Source: Platynereis dumerilii
Lineage: Eukaryota > Annelida > Polychaeta > Phyllodocida > Nereididae
Direction of reading: 5' to 3'
DNA: 64,000 nt
Assembly (NCBI GenBank): GCA_026936325.1
Contig: JAPTHN010000115.1
Coordinates: 682,001-746,000 of the forward strand
Under the pieces are notes generated by a model. The model was not told where the DNA came from and did no database searches. It saw only the letters and a program-made list of their open reading frames with translations. The position numbers and the translations under genes are program-made. This document shows, piece by piece, positions 12,132 through 22,110 of the stretch; the stretch's first letter is position 1, and every line of letters begins with the position of its first letter.

Positions 12132-13262
12132 AGTTATGTCTCAACAGTGAACTTGATAAACTTAGCACTTAGTTGAAACTGAATAAACTCTCGCTCTATG
12201 TTGGTAAAACTAAGGCCATGCTTTTTCACACTCCTCAGAAAAGAGTTATCAAACCTAATATGCATATTGAAAATTCTGTCATTGAATATGTTGATCTTTT
12301 TAATTTCTTAAGTTTTATAATTGACCAACACCTGAATTGGAAACCGCATATTCACTACATTACTCAGAAATTAACTAGAACTAATGCAATAATTAACAAG
12401 CTAAAATACCACCTACCTAACTCTGTGCTATTAACAGTATACAACTTGCTTTTACTGCCTTACTTAAACTATGGAGTGCTGCTGTGGGGCGCAAGCTCTG
12501 GGGGACTATTCAAAATCCAAAAGAAAGACTCATTACCATGTCAAAGTTCAATGCGCATACAGAACCCGTATTTAAACATTTAAATCTACTGAAACTGCAA
12601 GATATATATGTGTAATGCATGAGTTAAAATTGTGTTACAAGCTTGAAAATAATTTGCTGCCTGCATATTTCTAACTTGTAGATGGGCTATTTAGAAAGAA
12701 TCATGAACAACATCAATATGAAACAAGACAAAATAATAATTTGCAATACCCAGTTATCAAGCATTTCTCAGTCAAAAAGTCACTTAGGTACCGAATCCCA
12801 CATACCTTTAATAATTCTCCTGGTATAATTATAAGTAAAATCTACACTCATAGTTACAGTTCCTTTAGTAAATAGGTTAAAAATTATCACATAAGCTTGT
12901 ACAATCTGTTATGTGACAGAGTTGATTGCCATGTTTGCAGAGGCTAATAGCCTCCTGGTCTCATCTATACACAGTCTTCCCTCAATTATAAGATATATAT
13001 ATATTTTTTTAATATTCTGTATTTTACTGAAGCCAGCACCATAATGTGTGATAGGTAAACTCTGAGCACCTTCATCTCATCATCTCACCGCATCTCCTCA
13101 TTCATTCCTTGGTGGCCCCTTGCAAGCGTCAGTTTCATTGATATTAGGGGTCAACTTCATAATTACATTCATCACTAATATCATCACTCCATTTATTGTA
13201 TGTATGAATGTAAAAATGTAACCAAATAATTATGAAAATAAATAATGTCTGTCTGTCTGTCT
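12132..13262 (+). mobile_element. LINE relic (RT C-terminal part) with TGTC tail
   Basis: Translation from about 12,132 gives a typical APE-type LINE sequence: NSELDKLST, stop, LKLNKLSLYVGKTKAMLF, then DQHLNWKPHIHYITQKL and LLPYLNYGVLLWG. The stop at 12,168-12,170 (TAG) replaces a Trp that is usual in this motif. After about 12,583 the frame is broken several times but remains LINE-like (SKFNAHTEPVFKHLNLLKLQ). The 3' end is marked by AATAAATAATG and a (TGTC)n tract. A different, older LINE family from that at 10 kb. Confidence 0.75.
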
Positions 13263-13807
13263 GTCTAGCTGTCTATATACCACATTCCAATGAAATTTCT
13301 TGTATCAATGGCCATGGTCCAAGTTCAGTGGTAATGTGTTTCTAGCATCACTACCTGGGTTTGATTCTGCCACTTGAAAACCTATTCTATATGGAAGTTT
13401 CATTCAATTTCAGCATCCAAGAGTGTTCCTCAGCCTTTTAGTGCCTGCCCATCGGCTTTAACCAGTAATCTACCCAAAATATAACAACATCATACTTAGA
13501 AACAATTTCCATTCAGCAATAGTATCTTTTCATGTTTATTAGATACTATTGATTACACATGATCCAAACATTTATTTCATAACAAGGTCATCTAGAACAC
13601 ACTAATGATTCTGTTCCACTGCTAAAAAAGCCATTTGGCACACTACAAGAAGCATTGTATTTCGTTGTGAAGAAATATCACTCAGACATGCAAATAAAAA
13701 CCACCTCATAGAAAATTCACCTAGGTGATCAAATTTGTTGAGACTTACTGGCAGCTTTATCTGAACGGAAAAACATTCGAGTCTCGACTGAATGTCATAT
13801 CCACTTG
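13263..13807. other. Intergenic, possible old SINE
   Basis: A B-box-like GGGTTTGATTCTGCC near 13.36 kb hints at a decayed tRNA-derived SINE. No gene is seen. Confidence 0.3.
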
Positions 13808-13960
13808 CAATGGCGGATCCAGACCAGGTAGTTGGGGGGGGAGGGCCTGACCTCGTTTCGATACTCTCATTTCTCAATATCTTCTTCAAAATGTTAATTC
13901 CATCTCAGTGGTCTGGGGGGGGGGGGCGCCACCTTGGCTTTACCCCTAGATCCGCCAGTG
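13808..13960. mobile_element. hAT-like MITE, 153 bp
   Basis: Terminal repeats CAATGGCGGATCCAG (13,808) and CTAGATCCGCCAGTG (to 13,960). A CA(G/C)TGGCGGATC-type end is common in hAT-derived short elements. ACTTG flanks both sides (13,803-13,807 and 13,961-13,965). The interior contains G-runs and no transposase. Confidence 0.7.
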
Positions 13961-14100
13961 ACTTGCTAATGAATAATATGATATGGATTACTTTCTTTGA
14001 GTCAAAAATGGCAAGAGAAAGCAGATTTTGGAGTGTGAATGCTGCAAGGACCACAGTACAGGTCTCGTTATCTTCCCTGATACTCTTTCAAAACCTCAAC

Positions 14101-14522
14101 TCATGAAGTTCACGTGTGACGGAATGATGCTAAGAAGCAGTTTTTTGCTCTATAAGTCTAATTTTAATCAATCTCAGTGCCAAGTATTAGTTTTTATATG
14201 TCTGGCACTTAAAAGAACAATTCAAACAGCAAAAATCAGCCATTGCTAAATTTTCAAACTCAAGGTGCCTCAGTATACAGGGGTCCATTTCTAGCGTGAC
14301 GGAATGATTCTTACAATCATTCCGTCACGCAAGATATGGACCCCTGTATACTGAGGCACCATGAGTTTGAAAATTTAGCAATGGCTGATTTTTGCTGTTT
14401 GAATTGTTCTCATCACTGTCAAATAAATAGAAACCAAAATCTAGTACCAAGAATGATTAAATTGAGATTTATAGAGCAAAAAACAGCAAAAAACTGCAGT
14501 TCATTTTTCGTGGACTTCATGA
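14101..14522. repeat. 422-bp palindrome (arms of about 205 bp, 5-bp centre)
   Basis: The two halves are close reverse complements around 14,312. The centre reads TGACGGAATGATT, CTTAC, AATCATTCCGTCA. Blocks such as GGGGTCCAT / ATGGACCCC, CAAACTCA / TGAGTTTG and TTGCTCTATAAGTC / GATTTATAGAGCAA mirror each other out to TCATGAAG at 14,101 and CTTCATGA at 14,522. The frames inside are mirror artefacts. It may be a fold-back element or a recent inverted duplication; transcripts would form a long double strand. Confidence 0.85.
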
Positions 14523-14747
14523 ACTACAGTATTTTGGGAGAATTTGAATTTTTGGCGTCATATGTTCCAACTTCATACACCTCCTGAATTTCTAGGTTAA
14601 CCCTGCTTTAGTTCAGATGACAGTTTTACCATTTATTGGGTTTAAGTGCCAATTGCCATTGCCAAAAAAATATAGGTACATCTCATCAGCTAGTATTTTA
14701 GTCCTTAAGAATTGAACAAATAGAAAAGTATTTTAGTCCTAAGAATT

Positions 14748-15027
14748 CAAGAACTCTCAACTAAACTATACTCCCTTACGTTTACAATACCACAATGTAT
14801 ATACCGAGGGCAAACTACATGACAAGTTTGGTTATTAAGAAAAAAATTACAAGGGAGAAATGAGGATTTCGAATTCGTAAGGGGCAATGGTCTCTGACCC
14901 AGAAACTGTATGGCTGCATTTACTGGGATCAGAAGCCAAGCTCGGACTATACCACATGCGATATATCCATTGCTTTTTCATGTGGTATTGTAAACATTAT
15001 GGGATATAGTTTAATTGAGAGTTCTTG
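14748..15027. mobile_element. Inverted-repeat element, 280 bp, TIRs of about 60-70 bp
   Basis: CAAGAACTCTCAACTAAAC at 14,748 mirrors GTTTAATTGAGAGTTCTTG ending at 15,027. The mirror continues through GTTTACAATACCACA / TGTGGTATTGTAAAC. No coding frame. Non-autonomous DNA element of unknown family. Confidence 0.7.
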
Positions 15028-15334
15028 GAGAGGTTGCCTAAGTAATCAAATAGCTGAAGTATTCTTCATTTATGAGAAAGGGTGTTAATTATCAACACTA
15101 TTTTAACAGGCTAAGCAATGTACGCCGCCTGTAGGCCATGGTAGTCAGACACGCATATATGGTAAATATCTCTGTTACAAAGACGAAATAGCTAGCCCCT
15201 TGATATGAAATGCCAGCTTTTGCACCACTTCCCCCCCCCCCCCAGAGAATCTTTTCAGTAAACTGCAGTGGTGTAACTAATATGTCTTGAACAGGACGGC
15301 GGCATCTGGGGAGGCACGCTGTTTTCTGGTAGGG

Positions 15335-15665
15335 CCCCCAGTTGTGGTTTAGTGGTTAAGCTTCCCGTCTGCTCCGCTGAAGGTCTTTGCCTGCATGGGC
15401 TCGAACCCCGAGTGGGGAACCCAAAATTTTCAGTGTACCTTCATGAGCAATATCCCAGCTGGATGTCGTACGGATGAGACGTTAAATTGGCAGCCCCTTG
15501 TATCATTGTCTGTGCTGGGCAAGTAAAAGATCCCTCTCATGGAGTAAATGTGTAACATTTTGAGGACTCCTGCTCTCTCTCTCTCATCAATGTCTGAGTC
15601 TGAGTCTGAGTCATCAATCAACCCTCGTGAGCACCCAGAACCGGGCTTGAGGGCTGCACTTACCA
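15335..15665 (+). mobile_element. tRNA-derived SINE
   Basis: A polymerase III A-box (TGGTTTAGTGG, about 15,345) and B-box (GGCTCGAACCC, about 15,400) are correctly spaced at the head. The body contains CAGCTGGATGTCGTACGGAT. The end runs directly into an (ATCT)n tract. A second copy lies on the minus strand at 50.66-50.82 kb. The head is tRNA-like, but this is not a tRNA gene: the rest of the cloverleaf and the flanking body are SINE. Confidence 0.8.

Positions 15666-15747
<82 letters not shown>
15666..15747. repeat. (ATCT)n microsatellite at SINE end
   Basis: About 20 ATCT units directly abutting the SINE, probably grown from its simple-sequence tail. Confidence 0.9.
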
Positions 15748-15898
15748 CTCTAACGCCATCCCCTATTTAATTAAGCCACTGATATATTACAACTGCTCAG
15801 AAAAACTACGAAAACTTGGATGCTTGCATAAAGTCATTAAGAATGCTCATAATACAGTACAACCACAATAATTTGGCTCATCAGTTTGGATCGACACT

Positions 15899-16234
15899 TA
15901 TCTATCGATCTGTAGTGATCCATGGCGATCTTGGTTGATATGGAGTGATTGATCTGGAGTGATCTGATGTGATCTGTATCTATTAATCAAAATTGATATT
16001 AATAAATTTACTTTTCTGTACCAAATAACTTCTGGATGTGTTTCCTTAATCAATATGTTCAATTGTTAGATTGATTTTATCTGTTCTTTGACTTAAAATC
16101 CTAAATAATTGACATGATTGATTTTCACTAAAAGTGGATTAGTAGATCACTACAGACAGAGTTATATCATCCCGGATCACTACAGATCACTCTTTATCCG
16201 GACTGCTCTGGATCACTTTTGATCACTATGTTTA
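15899..16234. repeat. TGATC-rich inverted-repeat region
   Basis: Many TGATC/GATCA words. ATCTGTAGTGATCC (15,908) mirrors GGATCACTACAGAT (16,174) and further GATCACT repeats occur at the right side. It looks like a decayed fold-back element just upstream of LRR-PAN copy 1. Confidence 0.5.
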
Positions 16235-16504
16235 GCCATTTTAAGATGGTTGTACTGTATTTTTTGTTATAATCAATCTCGTTACTTGCACATAAACTTG
16301 TATAGATGTTTACTTCAAAACAGCCATATCTCAGTGCAGAGTTTTTAAACATGCATAAATATGTCCAAACCATAAAATTTCGATTAACTTGGCATTTCAA
16401 TTAAGTGTAATGAACTGACTGGACGTTTCAAAACATATAAAAAACATATATCAAAGCACGCGAAAAAGTAAATGACCTGGACTTCCAACTGGAGTTCTTC
16501 CCAG

Positions 16505-16628
16505 TACAAGCTCGCAATCGCTGTGTGCTGGTCGTCTGATAAGTGAGAGCTACATAAGGAAGTACTGAATACTTCTCAACAAGAAAGGATCATTGTTTTC
16601 CTGGTAATGGCAATGTTGAACCTTGCAG
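16505..16628 (+). other. Upstream exon of LRR-PAN copy 1
   Basis: Ends at a good donor (GCAG before GTAGGT at 16,629). Its last part reads ERIIVFLVMAMLNLAG in phase with the LRR exon across the splice, and contains an ATG at 16,607. Homologous exons occur upstream of all other copies. The left boundary at 16,505 (after TTCTTCCCAG) is by analogy with the other copies; a TATA-like CATATAAAA at about 16,434 would instead allow a transcription start nearby. May be 5' UTR or coding. Confidence 0.5.
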
Positions 16629-16848
16629 GTAGGTACTACAATTGTTTTGAAAATCAGCGAGTTCATTTACTGCATTTGTAATTTTTGTTGGTTCTTTATT
16701 TAGGAAATAAGGTAACTTTGTCTTTTGGTGTTTGACTGCATCTGAAGCTGCAGTAATTATACATGTAATGATGCATTTCAGCTTGGAGCTTCTTTAATTA
16801 CGACATAAAAATGAATCCAACAATATCTTTTTTACAGGTTATATTATA

Positions 16849-18629
16849 ATGTCAATGAGGAGGCAGCAAGTTTTTGTGAATCTGGTGTTGCTGATTTGCT
16901 TCATTAGTGCAACAGGAGCTTCTATGTATGTGAATGATAGTGCAGGGCTCACCTCTGTACCCACCAATATACCATCAACTACACAAGGATTGTTTCTCAG
17001 AAAAAATGCCTTGACAACCATTACACAAGCAGATTTCTCAAACTTGACTCAACTGACAAAACTTGAATTAACAGAGAACAATATCAGTAGCATTGCTCCT
17101 AATGCTTTCGACAACACGATTCTGAGTGATCTTGACCTCTCATCCAACCCAATCAAGACCGTTCCATATTTTGCAGGAATCAACAGCGCCCTGCAATATC
17201 TCACTATGCAGGATTGTCAGATTTCTAATGCTACATGGGATCACATAGTCCACTATTCCAATGTGATGGGACTTCAACTGCAAAACAATCAAATCACATC
17301 AGTCCCGGATGTCAGCAGATCTGCCAATCTGAGGATTCTGAATTTGAATTCAAATAACATAGAAGTACTTGATGCAGCAAAACTGGATGGATGCAATTTA
17401 ATGACTTCGCTCAGGATTGATTCCAATGGTATGAAACATGTAAGTGGTGTTCTCAAGCTGCCTGAGTTAAAGGAACTGTACTTGGACTTCAATTTACTGG
17501 ACCACTTTCCAAATATTTCTCACTTGCCACAACTAAATCACATAGGCCTGCTAGACAACAAAATTCAAAACATCCCAAATAACAGCTTCATAAATAATCA
17601 TAAATTTCATGGTTTACAGATTGGTAGAAATAGGTTGAATCGTTTGCCTAACTTGGATGGAGCTAAAAACACAATTCATTTATTGCTGTTTGCTTTTAAC
17701 ACCAACATTACTTCAGTTCCGAATGACTATTTCAATGACTGTACAGCAATTAGACAAGTAGAATTCTACGGAACCTCCATAACTTCCTTGTCATTCATAA
17801 GGTCTTTAGGTCCTTCCCTCCAAACTTTGGAAGTAAGTGGAAGTAAAATAATAGGAGATGTACCAGCAGATGTCTTTGCTAATGTTACAGGAATGAAAGT
17901 GTTAAATATGAATTTCAATCAAATTACTAGCTTCGACATGAGTAACATCAAGTACATGCCTGAGCTTGTCCACCTTGGGCTAACGGGTAACAACCTAACA
18001 AGGATTGGAAATGCCTCTGCTCACTGTCGTGGTGCGGCTTGTACAAGCCTGAAGATTACAATTCAAAACAACCCAATTCCTTGCGACAAAAACATGTGTT
18101 GGGCGAAGTTGAATACAGCAATTACCATTGAACGGGATCAATGCTCTGGAAAAAACTGGAATGATATGTCACTGGAGGATCTGCAGTGTCCTGAAAGTAG
18201 GTTCATTTCAAAATTGATATATATGTCTTTATGCTGTATATCGAATGTACAGATAATATTTGACCACTCTTAGTAATATGAGTGCCGTTCTCATTGCTTT
18301 ATATTTTGTTCTTGTTTTTATATTTGATGAAATCGCTACAAGCCACAACATAAAAATTTTAGATCTAAAATCAAGTTACTTGTTATATTTCAGTTGAGCA
18401 AGTTATGAAACTGACAGGAGAACAGGGGTGCACTGCATTAATCAATCAGAGAAATGAACTTTTGGGATACGATTACAAGAAAACTGAAAAGGGTCGCATG
18501 AGTCTCATGAACTGCATTCGGGTATGTCAAAAAACAAATAGCTGCCATTACTTCAAACACGGGAACACAACAAATCATTCAGGTTTTTCTGAAGTCAAGA
18601 ACTGTGTGATATACACACCTGAACAATAA
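16849..18629 (+). CDS. Secreted LRR-PAN/apple domain protein, copy 1 (intact)
   Basis: Two coding exons: 16,849-18,196 (exon from 16,838 after TTTTACAG) and 18,394-18,629, joined in phase 1, giving 527 residues. Residues 1-25 form a signal peptide (FVNLVLLICFISATGAS). Residues about 30-390 carry some 14 leucine-rich repeats (LxxLxLxxNxI pattern). A cysteine cluster at about 390-449 (HCRGAAC, NPIPCDKNMCW, RDQC, LQC) resembles an LRR C-terminal cap. The last exon encodes a PAN/apple-like domain (CTAL, NCIRVC, SCHYF, NCVIY). No membrane anchor follows, so it is probably secreted and binding protein or sugar ligands; the ligand is unknown. Second of the nearby Met codons (residue 3) is an alternative start. 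The best-preserved full-length copy on the plus strand. Confidence 0.85.
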
Positions 18630-18630
18630 A
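18625..18630 (+). promoter_or_regulatory. Poly(A) signal overlapping the stop codon of copy 1
   Basis: AATAAA spans the TAA stop at 18,627-18,629. If used, the 3' UTR would be only about 20 nt. No other canonical signal lies close downstream. Confidence 0.4.
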
Positions 18631-18702
18631 CAATATTATTATATGCTTGCAGGACTGTTCACTAGAGCATTAGCAAAATTTGAGGGCCTCTGATTTTCCA
18701 CA

Positions 18703-18835
18703 TCTGCCCTTGTTTACAAGGCGGAGGGCCAATATTGTCAATAACAGCCTTGTTTACAAGGCCGGAGCCATTATAGTCAATAACAGTCCTTCTTTACAAA
18801 GTCAGGGCCATTATAGTCAATAACGGCCCCAGTTC
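18703..18835. repeat. Tandem repeat, about 60-bp unit, about 2.5 copies
   Basis: CAATAACAGCCTTGTTTACAAG followed by GGAGCCATTATAGT is repeated with small changes. Each unit contains CTTGTTTACAAG, a short palindrome. Confidence 0.7.
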
Positions 18836-20285
18836 ATTTCACTTAAAGCCATTCTTGAACTGACAGGTCTTGGTGGTAAATCAGAAAAGAAAAACCTAAT
18901 AAGTGGATAATAATAGTAGTAACACTACTTTTTATTCGGGCACTATGCTTTTGTTTGAATTAATGGCCCTCGGTGATGTCCAGCAGCCCTCGTGATTGCA
19001 CTGCAGCCCTCATGCTGCTCTTGCTGCTTTGAATCACTTGGGCTACTGGATATCTTCTTGGGCCTTCCAAACAGCCTAGCCCTCATTAATGGATATTGTG
19101 TAAATTATATGCATGTCTTCAATGTGTCTGTTAGTTTGGTTCATATCTTTTCATTGCTGTGTCCTCCTTCAGACCAAATTAGAATCAGTAGACTGAGGTC
19201 ATAAATACAGGATTTAACACCCAAATCATCCATTTATACTTTAGATCACATTTACGTTCAATGCACGATATGCATAATTCTATATGTGTTGGGTTACTGT
19301 TGATGCCGCATGTACGATATATTTTACATTATTCACGTCCATGTTTTTGCTAATATTTTCTCCAACTGCAAAAAAATTAATGTGAATCTGATCTATACAT
19401 ACTATGACATTCTAATATAAAAATATTGTTGTATATATTCTATTAAGTGTCCTTATGTTGTCCATCAAATTTTAAGAGTCATGATATGTAAATTATTTAT
19501 TCTCCCACTTATTTATATTTTAAGATTTATGTATTAATTTATCATGTTTTTTACAACTTCACACCAATGCTGCCTGTATCTATACCGGTTCTTTAATTTT
19601 TAAGTTGTTTCTAGTCTAAGTTGCTTTTAGTTCTAAGTTATTGTTTTTATTCTGGTACTTTTCATAATTATTCATACTTATCTTCATATTCGGTACAAAA
19701 AGCCTAAGACTTGTGTTTTCTGTACAAATTCTCAAAACTAAATCCAAAAAAACATTACTTGACTTGACTTGACTATAATACATTGCTATTGTGAAATTCA
19801 AATTCATTATGACGTGCTCTGAATATTCATTTTTTATTAGAAAGTATGATTTTCTTATTTTTTTACTATGTGCAAATATTTATGTTGTATAGTGAAAAGA
19901 ATATACATGTTTGCTGTGACAAAGATAAAAACATTGCCTATTTCTTTTGTCTGTCACCTTTAAATTGACATTCGGTAAATGTATTGTCAATTAATAAATG
20001 TACCAAATTTAATCAAAATTATAAAAATCCTTACTGATATACTTCATGTTGACAATTTTTATTTTGCATTTCAATACTGGAATTTGTTTCCGGGAGTAAA
20101 GGATTCACTTTTAGGGCTCATACATCAATATGAAATGTCTCTTGAGGTTTTTGTCATGTTCTTCAATGTTATTGATTGTCGGAAAAGCAGTTATATTGAT
20201 ACAAAGCTCTTCAGCATTGTATTTCATCATTCTGTTATCTTTAGAGACGCAAAGAAAAAGAGTGAAAAGTTATCATGTGAAGGAG
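18836..20285. other. Intergenic between LRR-PAN copies 1 and 2
   Basis: AT-rich. A weak SINE-tail match (CATAAATACAGGATTTAACA, about 19,200) is the only feature seen. Confidence 0.4.
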
Positions 20286-20289
20286 TTCT

Positions 20290-21450
20290 GAAAATATTTC
20301 CCAGTGCATTTCCGAGGATTACATTATATTGATGTGGCAATTTATTGTGGCATTTTTACACACATGTAATGAGTTGACATTTCTAAAACATTTTGAAGGC
20401 AGAAACAGACAACAGTCCAAACACAGGCTTATAGATTTTTTAAGAACAGAGAGCGATTGGGACGCCACAGAAACATATAACTCAGTGCAGAGCTTTTGAG
20501 GAGTCAGTTTACGGTTTTTTAAGCACCTTATAAGCAATATAAGGAATGAGACTGACTCAAAGCAATATTAAAATGTAACTTGACCACAAATGTTCAATGA
20601 AACACACTTGCACTGATGGCTTTCGTAGTACATTAGTACCTACAACTAATTTCTCTCTCTTTCTAACACATATTGTCTGCTCTCACTAATGAGCAAATAA
20701 ATCATTAAAATCGAACATTTTTTAAAGTGTAATGGCATTCCATTTCCAAAACAATCTTGATATTACACAATCAATTAGCTGAGGGAGTAACCGTTTTTCA
20801 GTTCAAAAGATCGTGGCCTAAATCCATAACTGAAGATATAAGTCCTCAATTGACTGAATAATCATTGGAATCCGTGCTTAACAGTCCACTTAAGAATCGG
20901 CAATACTAATCCATAGTGATAGAATGGTCTAATTAAGTGTACCGGAGCTCGTAACACAAGCTTTCTTTGACAATGTAATGGCCTAATGGCGGCTGATGTT
21001 TCCGGAATTAGTTTAAATGTGCATGGGGATAACAGAGAATGAAAGTATAGTTCCACTGTCATGCCCTATTGGTATATTTTCCATTGTTGGAATGCACAAA
21101 GATTGTTTACCTCATGTGATGAGACAAGAGATGATTAATTTTATTCTCCAATTCAAGGCCTTTATCAGTATCAAGAGTACCTTCCCTAACATGGCACTTT
21201 CAGAGATAATCGGCTTTCACTTAAAGTTGTTCACAAACATAAGCTAGAATTCTGAAAAAATATCCCAGTGCATTTCTGGAGGATTATGTTAATGTGACCT
21301 TTTGATACAAGATAAGAGCTTATTTATAAGTGATTCTTTTAGAAAAAGACCAGTCACAGAGTTCAAGCAATAAAACATCCATGTATAAGGTCGTAAAAAT
21401 ATATTTATAATATATCTTGGCACTATAAGACATATAACATGTTGTCAGGA
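20290..21450 (+). repeat. 5' flank of copy 2, duplicated upstream of copy 4
   Basis: Segments here (AATAAAACATCCATGTATAAGG at 21,370; GAAACAGAC and CCACAGAAA blocks at 20.4 kb) recur with modest change at 44.58-44.85 kb upstream of copy 4. The block TATCCCAGTGCATTT also appears twice within the region, at about 20,300 and 21,263. This shows that the gene units were duplicated with their upstream regions. Confidence 0.55.
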
Positions 21451-21731
21451 TTATCGATTAATTGCTTCAGCTTGATGGAAGGACAAGCTAGACACTTTTC
21501 TGGATGAGCAAAATCTTTTTGCGGATATTGTTTCCCTGTCTCCTGGCCCTTGCCTATATTCACCTTGCTAGATTCATAGGTACGTACAATTATTGTAATA
21601 AAGCCAGTTAGTTTATCATATTTGTCATTGTGGTTGTTTAATTTTGAAGCGCTTCTTTTATGATTGGGGAACAATTTGCAAAAGAGCATGAAGTTTTAAA
21701 ATATAGAGGCAATCCATGCACCACAATGAAC

Positions 21732-22093
21732 TCTCTCAGGTGAAGCCCACAGTGAGACCTGACTTTGTTCTCTTGATGGCTGGAGACATTGAGGCGGCCA
21801 ATGGTCTCCCCTCAGAATCAATCTGTGCACGATACGAACACTTGATCAAAGAAGCGCTTCATAAGTTCCCTTGGACCAGACTTATCCTCGCTGGTCTCCC
21901 GCAAGCTGGAAACAACCATCGCCAGGAGACGATTCGTAAAGTCAATACCTTCCTCGAGTCGAATGCCCAGGAGAGACTGATTCAGTATGTCTCAAACTCG
22001 AGAGCAAGGCTGCGAGATGGTATCCATCTAACCAGAGCATCACAAGAGAGACTCTGCTTTAGTGTGTCTACTTTAGTAAAGGGTTTTATGTAA
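21732..22093 (+). pseudogene. LINE ORF1 C-terminal part, SGNH-hydrolase-like
   Basis: About 120 residues. PDFVLLMAGDIEAAN, TRLILAGLPQ and DGIHLTRASQ have the spacing of the later blocks of SGNH/GDSL-esterase domains, which are known in ORF1 of some CR1-like LINEs; DGIHLT would hold the catalytic Asp-x-x-His. The N-terminal part with the nucleophile block is lost by 5' truncation. The stop at 22,091 is about 20 nt before the ORF2 region, which is read in another frame. SGNH assignment is moderate. Confidence 0.55.
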
Positions 22094-22110
22094 ATAGGTT
22101 CCGGTCACAA

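Noticed and set aside
15341-15410. tRNA gene
   Set aside because: A- and B-boxes are present but the cloverleaf does not close and the sequence continues into a SINE body.
18992-19204. Cys-rich 70-codon frame
   Set aside because: No homologous frame elsewhere, no splice signals, and part of the region looks like a SINE tail.
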